Shown here piece after piece: positions 22,163-35,156 of a stretch of 64,000 nucleotides of DNA. The notes below the pieces were generated by a model, which saw only the letters and a list, made by a program, of their open reading frames with translations, was not told where the DNA came from and ran no database searches. Each line of letters opens with the position of its first letter. The stretch's first letter is position 1. Origin of the DNA: Adineta ricciae (Eukaryota > Rotifera > Eurotatoria > Adinetida > Adinetidae); NCBI GenBank assembly GCA_905250025.1, contig CAJNOJ010000179.1:26334-90333 (forward strand), written 5' to 3'. Position numbers and translations under genes: made by a program.

Positions 22163-25031
22163 ATGTCGAGTATTACAAACAGTTACATACAATTAATCAT
22201 TCTGATCAGCAGAATTATATTCATACATCAAACAATTGCTGTGAATCAGTGTGATTTTTCAAGTGCTCCATATCTTCAATCGGCTGCATATAGTCATTCG
22301 ATTGTCTTACGTGTCCAACCAATTGATTTATTCGAACAAGATTACAAACGAAGTGATTCAATTATTCGAAAAGTTCTTGTGCGTGAAGTGATTAAGAGTC
22401 CACTAAATTCGTCGTCAGTTGAACAGCAAGTCAAAACGAATGACATGATAATCATTCGTATAAATGATAATGATGATGAATATCTTGATAATTCATGTTG
22501 GCATCTACTTCGAGTGGGCACTGTCGATGTTATTCTCTTTCTCAATGAGACGAAGAACAACGAATTCGATTTACACTATCCACCAGTTGAATCAACACTT
22601 CGCGTACGAGAAAATATTGATGCTGTTCTCAATCATGGTGAGTATCTATTCAATATGAAAGTCTTGTCATCTACTTTGAAAAGAAAGAAAAAGAGGCCGA
22701 AAGTATTCATAATAAAACTTTCTTCTTAACTATGTTGACTATTTTTCTTTTGCATTCTAAATTAATTTGATTAGTTCCTATGCAGGTGTTTGAGCAAATG
22801 TTCGTTTATTCCTTCTCACTTACATGTACATATAAAGAAAAAAAACTAGAACGGAAATTCCTGATGAGATTGATCGTCGATGCGTAAATACAGAGTGACT
22901 GCTTATATAAATGTCTTACTATTTCCGTTTTTAGTCAAGGGAAAAAACTAACAATTGACAAAGGTAATACGATCGGACTTTAATGACACATATAAGTAGC
23001 AATTAACAACTCGCCTAATTTATCAAACTATTGATTGAAATACTCATCTATGTACTCAATCAATCTATCATCGATATCAGTCGAATGATTGCAGGGAAAG
23101 GATAAATGTCCATAGATATATGTATGTATGTGCGTATGCTAGGACGGATATGTACACCCTAACTTCGAGGAATATAGATAGCGACAGTGCATCGTCTATC
23201 GAGAACGGGCGATGAGCTGCGTGTGTTTCTCTCTCGTCTTTTCATTCTTCCTTGACGAATCTTGCCTATTTGTTTGACATTGGCTATGTTGATTGTTTAG
23301 ATGAAGTATATAACATGTTACTTTTCAGACTCGTTTGCTTTCCTACTAGGAGGCTATATAAAAGACATTGATTCTCACTATGGTTCGGCGTTTTCTTCCT
23401 TCGTATATGCTGTTCTAGGAATGTTGTTACTACCACTATGATTATTATTCATAATACTGCAGTTAGGACAGACAGATAGACAGTTATCGTCTGTTCTGAC
23501 GTTTTCTTTTCTGTATTCTTCTTTGTGTGTATTTCTAGACCCATATTCACCGCAAGTTCTCATCAAAACTCGTCTCGACAGAGCAATACTATCAAAAGAC
23601 TATTCTCTCCAGTGCAATTCACGAGGCAATCCTTTGCCTCAATTATTATGGAGTAAAAAAACGGATATCAACGAAACACTTGAATATTATCCATTATCTA
23701 AACAATGCCATCGCTCATGCCGAATTTATTCCATACAATACAAGTAAATTACGGTTGTTTATATTCTCGTAATTTCATCAGATTATTTCAATGTTTAGAT
23801 ATCAATCAACTCTCTTTTTTCAATCGTTAACACTTGATGATATTGGAACTTATGTGTGCCGTGAGAGCTTGTTTTTCACTTAGGTGTTGTCTTCTTATTG
23901 ATCTTTGTTTTTAGACGCCGAAAATCCAATGAATCGAACGAGTACCAGTGTTTATTTGGATATTGATCGAGAATCTTCACGTAATCAATTGAATAAAAAC
24001 TTGACATGTTCTAGTCTGCAAGATTGTCATAATCGCGGTCAATGTATAAGTATCAATAATCAATTGAAATGTTTGTATGTATAAGAATTCTTCTCTGTCA
24101 TGAATTAATTTCTTATTTGATTAGATGCGACAGTCAATATTTTGGTGAACGATGTGAAACAAATTACGACGATGTAATAAAAAAACAAGATTGTGAGATC
24201 ATTGACATGAAATTCATCGCATTTTCATTCGTTTCATTCTGTTTTCTTCTAGCTGCTATTCTCTTATTTAAATCTCGGTTTTTAGCTGGTTTTATCCTTG
24301 TTTTAATCGGATTTTGTTTATTATTAATTGTCTTAGTATCCTGGCTCTTGGCACGAAATAATAAACAACAACAACGAAACAGATTCAAAAAGAACCTCCC
24401 GGAGAAAACCTCTGCAGACAGGCCACTCCTACCGTCACCAACTACAACACCCGCCAAACAGCAAGAAACCATTATCGTGTCAAATGAAACTAATAGTATC
24501 ATTCCAATATCATCGTTACCAGCCGAACAAACAAAGAAACTGTCTTCATTTCCTCAAGCAACCATTCGTCTAAGTCAATCACCAACGATTGTAAGCAAAA
24601 TTATCTCATCACCTTCTCATCCTTCGCCTCCTATTCCAATACGACGAACAGTTCCTCAAGGAATCTTAACAAGAGAATCATCGATTGCAACTGATGAAGA
24701 TGACGAAGACGGTTTGAATAGTTTCTTTCGTCAATATCAAACATTACCACCTGTACCAACAAAAATCGACGAAGAATACGAAGAACGCTTTTCGATGAGT
24801 ATGAATACATCTGAAGAGCTCGGTTTAGGTTCATTAATGAATGGATATCACACGACCAATCGTGTGCTTTCGCCAGATCATGAAGAGTTTTATCGAACAG
24901 GTATAATCAAACCGTTAGATATGGGAAATGAGCCATCACAACGTTATACAAAATATGTGTCATCTTATAGTAAATTTGTTTTACCTCGACCAGTCAAATC
25001 GTCGTCATTATCCGAATATCAACAACGATAA
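22163..25031 (+). CDS. Neuregulin-like Ig/EGF membrane growth factor
   Basis: Exons 22163-22637, 23539-23743, 23799-23860, 23915-24074 and 24125-25031 join in frame to 602 codons plus stop. The ATG at 22163 begins a signal peptide. Residues 35-158 resemble the N-terminal domain of type II neuregulin (glial growth factor), with SCWHLLRVGTVDVILFLNET matching its SCAPLxxNQRYIFFLEPT region. Then comes a C2-type Ig domain (YSLQCNSRGNPLPQLLWSK, then DDIGTYVC) and one EGF domain (C-x5-C-x5-C-x8-C-x-C-x8-C, ending CDSQYFGERCE). A long hydrophobic region near residues 331-378 contains a central KSR and may be two helices. The 220-residue tail is Pro/Ser-rich. Neuregulins activate ErbB receptors. The first intron, 901 bp, is long for this locus. 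Drosophila Vein and vertebrate NRG share the Ig-EGF order, so the family is likely, but orthology is inference. Confidence 0.75.
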
Positions 25032-25212
25032 TGAGGTCTCGCGCGTTTTCCTCTCGTTTTCCTGATGTTGATGCTGTATATACATATTTTATTCATCTAG
25101 AACAAATCTGCTCTTCTATATGTCATGTTTTGTTTTTCTTATATTAGGAAACAGAACAATTATCGAAGGTTTCGAGTTGTCTGGTGCACAAATTTTGGAA
25201 TTGATTTTTCTA

Positions 25213-25218
25213 AATAAA
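25213..25218 (+). promoter_or_regulatory. AATAAA poly(A) signal of neuregulin-like gene
   Basis: AATAAA about 180 bp downstream of the stop, followed by a T-rich stretch. Confidence 0.5.
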
Positions 25219-25930
25219 AGACATTCGTTTGCTTAAATCAAATCACTATAAACAAATAGATATATGTTCGCTTCTTTCAACAATCTCTGTCCATACAATG
25301 TCTAGAGTGAATGAGTTTACAAAGTTAGATGAAATAAAATACGAATCTTATTGAATTAATTTGCATCTAGAACGTTCAATTATGTTGACGATTCAATTGT
25401 GAAAAATTGTGCCTGGTTATTATTTAGTGCTTTCTTTATCGTCACCGACAAGTTGTAGTTTATTATCGGGTGATATTGTCTGTTGGTTTTAAGTTGTTTT
25501 TAGTCTGAACAGATTCTATTATCGATCCTTCGCGCGCACTCATACAAACTTCGGAAAGACAAACGACTAGAGTAAAGAACGGCTCGTTCAATAGCAAATA
25601 CTTCTGTTTTCTTCTTATGTCCTCGAAAATTTTCTTCTTCTTGTTCTTCGTTTGTCTGATTTTTCCATTCCGGACGCTCACAAACTTGTTCGTTGTTATC
25701 GACAAAAGAAAAACGAGAGCCAACAGAAACATGAACGTCGTCTAATCTCTTATGAGATGTGACATGAGCTTGTTCTTATCGTCACTACGATCAGATTTTT
25801 CTTCTTCTGCTTCTTCTTCTTCTTCTTCTCCTCCTTTTTCGGCATTGTCATTTTTTAGCTATTTCCCCTCATGTATTTTTTATGCGTCCGTGTCAATAAA
25901 TTTTAAACTAACAAAAAAGATGACCGTCAC
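25219..25930. other. Intergenic DNA with TTC microsatellite
   Basis: A (TTC)n/(TCT)n tract at about 25799-25834 encodes only a spurious poly-Ser frame. The rest has no coding signal. The frame of the next gene is closed by TAA at 25904-25906. Confidence 0.45.
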
Positions 25931-26622
25931 ATGTACATTTTCATTGGATTGACTTATGTTCTATCATCGCTACACATTGCACTCGCCTTGATTAATATCA
26001 TTGTTGGAATAATCTCACAAAGTCGAGAGTCTGTTTGGATGGCATATAGCATCTCACCTCTGTGGAGCGGCTTCTTTGTATGTTAACTAATGTTTGTCAT
26101 TGTTTTCTTTCAATTATTTTCTTTCAGTTTGCTCTTTGCGGTGCAATCGGAATGATATGTGCACGTCAAAAAGGTCTCTACGTGGTAAATGAGAAAATTT
26201 CTTTGATGATGATTCGATTTGTATGGAAAAGTTTACATCTAATTTAGATTCTATGCTATGTAGCAACAAGTGTCGTCACACTTGTCGTCGATTGTGTTAA
26301 TATTCAATTGCTACGATTAGGCCTAGTTAATATAATGACGGATGGACAAGCGTACATGAAAGAACAAAAAGATCGACTTTTATTCGTGGGATTAATTATT
26401 TCATTAATTGAATGTTTAACATGTTTATTAAGCATTTCGGTGGGCATACGCTTATCATTTGATGCTGCAAATAGCAAATTTCGCAAGAAAGAAGGCGCAT
26501 TTTTTGTTCAAGTTCTATCGGAAAAAGATATTGTCGTTGTTTCTAAACCACCATCATCATCATCAAGACAATCGGGTTCAATTCGTGAATCTTTTCAATC
26601 ATTCGCTCGATCATCGACATGA
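25931..26622 (+). CDS. TMEM196-like four-helix membrane protein
   Basis: Exons 25931-26077, 26128-26184 and 26248-26622 join in frame to 192 codons plus stop. The ATG at 25931 is the first after an in-frame stop. There are four predicted transmembrane helices: TYVLSSLHIALALINIIVG, then SPLWSGFFFALCGAIGMICA, then ILCYVATSVVTLVVDCVNIQ, then LLFVGLIISLIECLTCLLSI. The pattern PxWSG-FF-LCG-IG-I-CA-xK-G and the following helix match vertebrate TMEM196 and its relatives in the CD20/tetraspan-like clan. The cytoplasmic tail is Ser-rich (KPPSSSSRQSGS). Molecular function of this family is poorly known, and TMEM196 has been linked to Wnt signalling in vertebrates. Confidence 0.7.
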
Positions 26623-27303
26623 CATATCTTTCCGCTTTTGCTTGTCTTCATTTTTTTTTCTCCTTTTTCTATACCAAACAAAGAAAAATATCTTATACTT
26701 GACTTGCTCTTTTATTCTTATACGCAAATCGATTGAAGAAAAGAAAGTCACGCGTATATCCGTTGGCAAGCTGCATGTTTATTTCGAATAAAACTTCTCG
26801 CGTTCTATCCGCGGGCGAACATCTATCTGATTTACAAACGACATTTTCGGATGAATGAAGTGTACTAGAGAATTTACGTTCCATGAAGTAAAAAGATCTC
26901 ATTTGAATTGAATGCAGGTTCGTGCACTTTCGCAACGATTCTCGCGCCAGACTAATTAACTCTCACGACAAGAAATATTGATTAACTTTGCAAATGACAT
27001 CAATTTATCTGATTATTAATTTCTCTTTTTCGTTGCAATCAATTCAAAAGCAATTACTTGTTCGAAAGAAACGTACTCGATGATAGGCAGACAAAAATAT
27101 GTCAGTGTGATTAAGTGCGTTCGTGCCTTTCTTCTTCACCGAATATTGATGTAGACGTCTAGAGGTTTCAATCTGAAGACTTTTTATTTCTGAACAAGAA
27201 AAAAACTCATTTGTCTATAGATGTGAATGCGTTCGACTCTGTCTCTCTCGCTCTCCATTTCATAAATTGTTCTTGTAAACCAAGAACACGATTATCTAAT
27301 TGA
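26623..27303. other. Convergent intergenic region, no gene seen
   Basis: Lies between the 3' ends of the TMEM196-like gene (+) and TFIIE beta (-). AATAAA near 26789 is a plausible poly(A) signal for the + strand gene. Confidence 0.4.
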
Positions 27304-29002
27304 TTATTTCTTATTCGCCATTTGCGTATAATCCTGAAAGAATACATAGAACGAATTTCGCTGATTTTTTTCTACTCAACGCGTATATTTACTTCGAGCT
27401 GATGAGCAACATGTTGATTGTGTTTCATTGTGTCAGGACGACGGCCACCACGTTTCGTTTTGGGTGCTAATTCCTAGAATATTGCAATGTATAGTTTTCT
27501 CTATATTGAGATTATTGATTGGAATTTACCATTGGTCGTGGCGCATTCTTTGTCAGGACGCGATGTCCTTGATTCTTAAGAAACTCTGCAATCATCTTGT
27601 CATCTAAGCCTTCAACTGAAATGCGCCTCCACGATTCAATAAACTCTGGAAGAAAGTCCATGATGAAACCGAGTTGAGCGACCTTTAGTTTTCCTAGATG
27701 TACTTACCTGGATTAACTTGGAGATCGTAGGCACGATCAGTGTAAAATAGAATTTCTCGTTTATTATTCGTGACTTTCACCACGTCTTTACTTTTAATTA
27801 GGCTCTAGAAATGAAAAAACCAAATTAATAATATTTTTTGTTTGATTGCGTGCCGTTTGTAATTACTTCAATGAACATATCCGCTCTGTTGGATGGAATG
27901 GTCTCTCGGACATCGTCAACCGTTACCGCTCCTTCACATTTTTCGTGTCGCGATTTGAGAAGATTAAGAAGAGAGGTCTTTTTCGGAGCTTTTAAATCGA
28001 GAGGAGGTTTATATACAAATTTATTCACATCATCGACTCGTTCAACATCTATTTTTGGATTGGTTAAAAGAGCCTAAAGAAGAAACTGGTCAACAATGTT
28101 GACTATCATGGGAATGCACTTACATCTGAAGCAAGCCAATGCTTGTCTGATGAATCGACCGTTACGCCAGCTTCTTCGACTATTTCTTCTAATGTTACAG
28201 ATTCGGTTTGTCCACTTAAATAACGTTCCTATAGAGAGAAAAAAAATCGTTCATCATAATTTTTGAAGTTTCTCTATTTCAACGTATCTCCAAAATTCTT
28301 TTTCCAGTCATCTCTCTTGGTCTCAATGTTCTTCGCATGTTAATTTCCTATTCCTACTTACAGATGCATCCGTTGTATTAAAAACTACAGCAGTCCCTGA
28401 TGAACGATGGATGCCATATGAAAGGAAACATATTTCGAAAACTAGAACGCACTTGCAAGGGAATGGAGTGACATATGGCGTTTATAGTAATATGCAAATC
28501 ACATCTGATATCATGAAACGTTTCCACAAGGATAAATCCACTATTATCAATTAAGAGGCTTTTGATTAAGCATGAGTTTGAGTGAAAGAGACATATTCCA
28601 GGTAAATATGTGCGGGCATCGTTAGGATAAAGTTTCAAAATGAAGTGATCTATGCACTTGTTCGGAGAACTCTTGAACTTACTTGTAATTTGAGTACGAT
28701 TTTCGTTAAAGTCAAATTTCTCAGTTTTGAACCAGATGATGATGACTGAAAATCGCTTGAGAAGTCTAAAAGATGATATGAATACGATTGAATCTTCCTA
28801 GAAATCGATAAAACGATCAATACTCACCTGAGGATGTTTTAGGTCGAGGAAGTGCTGATTTTGATCGGTTAGCTTTTTGTGTAGGTGGTTTGTCGGTTTT
28901 TTGCCGTTTTTCTGCTGATGCAAGAAATGCAGCTTCGTCTGCCTGTCGTTTAATAAACTTTTCTCGTTCTTTAAACAATGCTGCCGAGGACGACGACGCC
29001 AT
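27304..29002 (-). CDS. GTF2E2: Transcription factor IIE subunit beta
   Basis: General RNA polymerase II factor that pairs with TFIIE alpha and helps recruit and activate TFIIH at promoters. Eight exons (29002-28828, 28765-28683, 28228-28124, 28073-27867, 27804-27708, 27645-27530, 27473-27393, 27333-27304) sum to 297 codons plus stop, close to the 291 residues of human. The order of features matches the family: a charged Ser/Lys N-terminus (LFKEREKFIKRQ), first winged helix (LTKIVLKLQERYLSGQTESV, WLASDALLTNPKIDV), second winged helix (FVYKPPLDLKAPKKTSLLNL, REILFYTD) and the basic tail ending HVAHQLEDYTQMANKK. The start is the first Met matching the family. The 454-bp second intron is the longest. 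An AG directly before the ATG could be a trans-splice acceptor. Confidence 0.95.
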
Positions 29003-29735
29003 TCTAGTTACAAATATCAAAACAAAGATCTAAAAATCCACTGGATTTCAAATTAATGTATTCTTTTGGTATTTACTCAACTGAATGAAATAACAGAAAA
29101 GACCATTGATGAACGGTAAGTATATGTTGAAATAAAGTAACAACAAAAACAAAAAAAGGAACAAGGCGCTTCCGGTGAGTAGATGTTTCTACTTTCGAAT
29201 ATATCGAACATTGTCTAGAAACGATCGAGCATAAGAAATTTTCATGCGGTCCGGCCGATAACGTGTTAATCCGTTCGAAATGATACAAATGAAGAAGAAT
29301 AAAAAGTGAAAAAAAGTTATTAATCTCTTTTTTCCTGTTTGTGTCAACAATCTCTTTGAAAGCAAACATTGAAAATGAAGCAGCGCAGCAGCCAAGGTGA
29401 TAAAGAAGAAGAAGAAGAAAAAAAACTGTTTTGTACGAAGAGAAAGTCACCGGCAAATTTGTTTCGATGTTGTCGTTTTTTGGCTTGTATGTTGTATTTG
29501 TTTTCTTTCGGCCACCGGACGCAGACGACAACGAGAAAAACAACAACAAGTACAACAATAAAAGCGTCAAAATGAATGGATAGGACAAGCTAGAAATAAA
29601 TGAGTGTACCAGACACTCCAAAGAAAAAACAAACGTAACTGAAAAGTGTGTACAAGAGAGAAAAAAATATTGATTCTATGTATATGTATAAATATTTTTT
29701 CCTTATAGAAATTTCCATTCAGTCAGTTCATATTA
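29003..29735. other. Intergenic DNA between TFIIE beta and Smaug genes
   Basis: Open frames here are Phe/Leu-rich or Lys/Arg-rich readings of biased DNA. No domain or splice structure supports a gene. Confidence 0.4.
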
Positions 29736-32700
29736 CTATTCGGTATCTATTGAACTAGCCGAAGATGATTTCGTGGTTTGGATATCCGAAGAGTATTTTT
29801 GTTCCATTACTTCATCAATAACTAAAATAGATTTTTTGAAAAGAATAGTCTGACGAGAAAATAAAGATCAGGATTTGCTTACCATCATCACTTATTGCAG
29901 ATTCTGTTACTTGACGACATAATGTATCGAATTCTGTACTATTATGTCTTTGTTTTAAATCAAACTCCGCGTCATCAGGTTTACCATCCTTTGACGATGA
30001 TGTCGGTGTTGTTATTAAATGATTATTATTTTCATCATCTTCTGCAAGAAATGAAGAAGAAAGAAAGAAAGAATTAAATATTTCGATCAGCAGAGAAAGT
30101 ATTCTTACTAAAATAAACAGATGCTTCCTTATCCGAGTAAGATTTTTGAATAGGCGACTGAGCGATTGAGTCGAGTTCAAAAAATGGTTTTGTATTATTT
30201 GATGCCGGTTGAGAGCGTGAGAGATATTGTCGGGATGAGTAAGGTGTCGATGTACTCTGATAGGTTTTGGATTGAGATACTATTTGTAAATGATTCGCTG
30301 ATTGTTGAGTTGGAATTGGATGACAGAAACGAATTCGACTCGGATCACTGAATGTTTTACATAACTTATTCTTATCTTCGAAATGGCTTTCACCGTATGG
30401 ATCAATGCTTGTTTTACGTGTCAATAATTGATGTTGATTAGCAGCTAAATAACCTCCATTGGTGCGTTGTGACGTCGAAGCTACGTAGTTAAATGATGGT
30501 CGAAGACTGCCACCACCGATGCCTGAACGTTCAGTAATATACGGTTGAGCTTGATGATAGGATGTTTGTTCTTGTAAGGAGTGACTTGAGACAATCGATA
30601 AATGACCATTTGGCGAAGATTGGGTCGCACCTGTCTCATCCGGTGAGTCATTGTTCGGTGTAAATATTAGTGTAGGAGATTTTGTTGGACGCCGAATGAA
30701 ATTGATTTCATTCGAATTGGAATTACTTCCGTTTGAACTCGGTAAGTCGGAATTGTGCTGTCGTGATAAGGGTATCGATGTTGTTTGGTAATTTGGATAA
30801 TACGGTGCAATACTTTTGATGTTACGTATGGCCGGTTTAACTAGTTGAGTCGAATTCATGTTGCCCATACTTGTTTGAGGTTTTAATTGCGGTCGTCGAT
30901 TTGCTGACGATGATGAGGAGGATTGCATAGATTTATATTCAATTTTACCAGATGTTTGTAATTTATTACAGAGTGGACCACGCCAGTGTAATAATTTGTG
31001 ACGTTGATCAGCAGAGAATGCTTCGTGCTTATAACAACGATCGAATAGACCAACTAAATTATTACACATATCAGATAAAAGGGTTGTGGATGATGTGTTC
31101 GATGTCAATTGTTGATAAACTAGAACAAAATTTCAAATTGACATAGAAACAGAAAACAACAACAACAACAACGTTAGGTCATTATCTTGTCATCAGTGAT
31201 ATAAACAAACATCTGAAAGTCTGCTATTTCTGAGTTGTATCCCAAGAGAGCCTATCCAGAAACATTTACGCACCTTTTTCGAGCACTTGCATAATTAGCT
31301 TCGGTAGATTTTCTTCGTTATCATTATTGTTTTGATCTGCTTGTGGAGCGCGTATCGGCGTTAACATTAGATCATTTAGGTGTTGTAGAACGGTTTTCAT
31401 ATCAATTTGTTCGTTATCGATATCAATAAGACATTGTTGCAATAAAACTTGTCTTTCTTTCAACTTTTTTATGTTCAATAAGATCTTTGTACAAGCACCA
31501 TCAGTAATTTTGCCCTCTTTCAGTTGATCGATAGTCAAACCCATCATTTGATCATAAGTCGTTTGTGAAAAGAAGAATGCATACTTATGAAGCCGGAGAT
31601 TTTTTAACCATTTTGGAACATCTTAATTGAGAAAACAAAGCTAAGAAGTATGTGAACAGATCTTCTCCTACCGCGCATGCCACTGTTTGGTTGAATGAAT
31701 GTATTGCGTGTGGAACCAGAAACTCCGTCAACACCTAAATATTGTGATACACTTTCAGAATTATTTGCTGAATTGTTCATATGTGTTCGCGCTGGTCGAT
31801 TGCGTAAAGAACAAAATTGACGTAAACGATTGTTATTGATATTGTTTTCTGTTGCATTTATATCTGAATAGAATTTGTCCGCGGATGTGAATAGATTTTG
31901 TGAGTATAAATGTGTTGAAGGCTCTTCTTCATCTTCGTCACTGATGGTTAGTGTGGGTCGACCTTGCTGATGTGAGAAAGTGGAGTTTTGATGTCGAAAA
32001 TCTGAATAGTAGGAATGATGCGATGGTGCAGGCGCACTTAGAACGGCTGTGAGTGGTACGAACGATGGACGAACTGTATTCGTTTGTTCGGGTGTCGGTG
32101 ATGATGACGATTTAATAACAAATTGATGGTTCGGTTGATTATCTCCTTCGTTATTCAATCCTAAATTCGCTGAATGCGAACGTCCAATCGATGAATGTTG
32201 AGACATTTGCGATGATAACAAATTTTGTACAGAATTTGTTAAACATGGTTCCGAGAGATCAACTCCACTATCACTTGCATCTTTACGAATCGGTTGTTGA
32301 GATACGTTCGTCTGATAAGAGCCTTCGGAAACAAAGTTTGTCAACAGCGACGCCGTTGTTGTTGGTGGTGGTGGTGGTGATATTTGTTGATAAGATCGAA
32401 CAGATGGATAGCATTGTAGAGGTTGCTGCAGACGCGACGTTGCTAATATCTTTGAAAACGAAAAAAATTTGTTTTGAACATGTTTTGCGGTATTTTCTTT
32501 ACTCTGTGAGTTAAGCGAGATAATGTATATTATGACTAGGGGCTTGTAACTGACGTCATAGATAAATGAGAAAAATAAAACATGAATATTTACATCCGTA
32601 GTTTTGTTTTGAAACCTTATGAAAGGAAATAAATGATAACCTTGAAATGTCACGCCTATTCCTATCATTATTCATCCTCTTCGCATTAAAAGGATTATTT

Positions 32701-33369
32701 TGACTGGAAAATTTTTATTGACATATCATACCTCATCTGTGTTTTCATTGCTATTTGGCTTTCCTGATGCTGCTAATGCGCTCAATTGTGGAATGTCAAT
32801 TAAAAACTTTTGTAAACTTGGATGCTTTTGAATAAAAAATTTCATCTGTTGACAGTAATGTATGAGTTGTTGTTCTGTACACGAAAAATTCGATGGGTTA
32901 GCTAATTTTGAATCGAGATACACAAACACATCTCGATATGCTTCGAGTAATTTGTCATTAGCCGTTGTTGTTGACACTAATGGTAGATATAGAAGAAGAG
33001 TCGAAATGATTTTATCATCCGGATCAGATAAAAGACAGGCAAGAATAGCTAAACAAGAAGAAGAACTTTGTTCGTTAGTTTTATTTACTTTTCTCGATAT
33101 TTACCAGGTGCATTCGCTTGGTGAACTGTATGATGAAACATGTCGTTGTTTTCGACCTGACTATTTATTTGACATAAAAATTGCGAAAGAAAATATCGAT
33201 ACGGCATCGAGAGTTTCTTCGTTAAATCCACTGAAGCATACATTTGCTCGAATGCTGTCCATTTATCGAACTGTTGTTGAACATGACTGAATTGCTCTTG
33301 GAATTTCTCCGAGAGATTGAACATATTACAATCTTCCGATGAAGTTTTGTCTCGGCTTTTAGTAAACAT
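29736..33369 (-). CDS. SAMD4A: Smaug-type RNA-binding translational repressor (SAMD4)
   Basis: Smaug proteins bind stem-loops in mRNAs and recruit deadenylases or 4E-binding factors. From the ATG at 33369 the first exon gives KWTAFEQMYASVDLTKKLSM and FLCQI...HTVHQANAP, matching the Smaug N-terminus. Exon 2 continues DPDDKIISTLLLYLPLV and the helical SSR/PHAT-type region. A long Ser/Gln/Pro-rich linker follows, then the SAM domain (VPKWLKNLRLHKYAFFFSQ, YDQMMGLTIDQLKEG, KILLNIKKLKERQVLL). The second helical region is LVGLFDRCYKHEAFSADQR-HKLLHW. The C-terminus FDTLCRQVTESAISDD matches the end of vertebrate SAMD4 and is followed by an acidic/Ser tail and TAG at 29736. In the SAM domain the vertebrate GARHK stretch, which contacts RNA, reads GACTK here. 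Poly-Ser and SPPPPP tracts lie in the linker. Confidence 0.92.
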
Positions 33370-35156
33370 TAATGTATATACACACAAGTAACACACAACA
33401 ACACTACAAAATGTGATTTTTGAGCAAAAACATCATCTGCAATATAAAGAGGAAAAAAAATATATATATATCATATTGGTCTGTTTTACCGTTTGATTTC
33501 ATATCCAGCGTGCATTACCTTATTGTACTAACTACCAAGAGATAGTCTGATTTTATATACTGTTTCTTTTTCTACCCTACCACTCTCTAAAGACCTACTT
33601 TTCTTCTTTTTCTCTCTCTCTCTCTCTTTCTTCTCGCTTGATAGACTAATCGAGGCAGACATTCTGTCGTTCATAGAAGTAAATAGAGGGAAAAATGAGA
33701 AAAAATAGAGAAATCTATGCGCCAAAGACTGACTTTACATTGTTGACCAACAAAAGTCATGTCTAACGCACTCTTTTTCTCTCTCTTCCGTCTTCTTTTT
33801 CTTTTTCTGCTATAGATTTTTAGACAAACATATTGCGCACCATTAAAACAACGTTTGCACCAACGACAAAGTTTATCCCCTCCATGATTATTCACAATAT
33901 TTTCCGTCTTGTTTTACTAAATATTCTAAGAACGACATGCATTTGTTTTTTTTCTACCTGCTCAGATTTCTCTTTACTCGGATTCTACCAAAATACATTT
34001 CTTTAGTTAATTTTATGACACATAAACGTGTATATGTTCACGAAACTTTTGCAAGTCAGATATATCACAGTTAGTAATAAGTCAAGAAAAACATTTTAGA
34101 ACAAATATAGTCATGACATATTGTTGATTCACTCGATACCTATAGGAGAAAAGAATATTAGTGACATGCCGAGAAGTGAGAAGAGGTTCATGAAGAAACG
34201 CACAATATACGCACCTACGAACTCATTGTTGAAGAGTTAGGGAATATGCGCATAAGTAAAACAAGACTCATTCTGCAAAGAATATTAAATGATGAAAGAA
34301 GAAAAACGCAATTTATATAGAAGGAAGAAAAAAGAAATTTCCCTTTGGTTCACACATTGAAAAAGAAAGAAATTGACGATCATCGGATGATCATTGGCAA
34401 ATTTTTTCGTCATATCGAAAATTACCGTTGATTCTTATAGAAAGTAGTGAACACGAAATTTTTCTTTCGATGAAAAAATGTTTTTCCATTGTGAAGGAAA
34501 AAAATTTCTCCATTGGATTGCTATCCTAGATGGCGGTCGTAGTTGGTACTCCGTCGATTATTTGCTGTTCGGTGAAAGGAATGTTCTACTGCGAAGAAAG
34601 CCATGCATGTCGTCCTAAATGAAGAGTTGCTTATGAAATATTAAATGAGTTAACAGAAAGCAGTGACATTTCCTTAATGTAAGATTCCTGACATGTTGTC
34701 AAGGAACGAGAAAGAACAGAGAAGAAGAAAATGCATTATTTTAATTTAATATCATACGTTAATCCTCGGCAAGATATGCGTCGTTGACTTGCCTGATAAA
34801 CTCGACTCGAGTTTCTCATTCTCTCTTCGTTGCATGCCCTATGTTAAACAGGAAAACGAGATTATAAATATTTATCATGTCTACTAGAAAGTCATTTGCG
34901 CTAATCTTGACGAGAAAAATCAGGTTTTTGTCGAGAAAAATAAGAGGATCGAGTTTGAGATTGGTTATCATTCTCTTATCTTCTTTATTCCAATCCGGAT
35001 AGTTAATCAAAGAATCTCATTTAGCCTGTCTTATGATGTGAATTGAATATAGCGAAGAATATTAGATTTATTTCTTGTTCAAGGAATTTATAGCGAAGGA
35101 AAAAAACGCATCTGACAGGAAGGAGTACACAGAAAAAAAAACAGCCCGTTCATGTT
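33370..35156. other. 1.8-kb intergenic region, no gene recognised
   Basis: The half nearest 33370 has TC/CT-rich tracts and is the likely Smaug promoter. The rest, about 34150-34750, contains short stretches with protein-like composition (for example a frame near 34215 reading YELIVEELGNMRISKTRL) broken by stops. This could be an old transposon. I could not assign it. Confidence 0.4.

Noticed and set aside
24164-24502. Open frame antisense to the neuregulin-like gene
   Set aside because: It is the mirror of a well-supported exon and has no independent features.
25799-25834. Poly-serine protein start upstream of the TMEM196-like gene
   Set aside because: It is a TTC/TCT microsatellite read in one frame; the frame is not that of the gene and ends in a stop.
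29073-29621. 182-codon minus-strand open frame with hydrophobic stretches
   Set aside because: Composition follows T-rich DNA, there is no family resemblance, and overlapping frames on both strands are similarly open.
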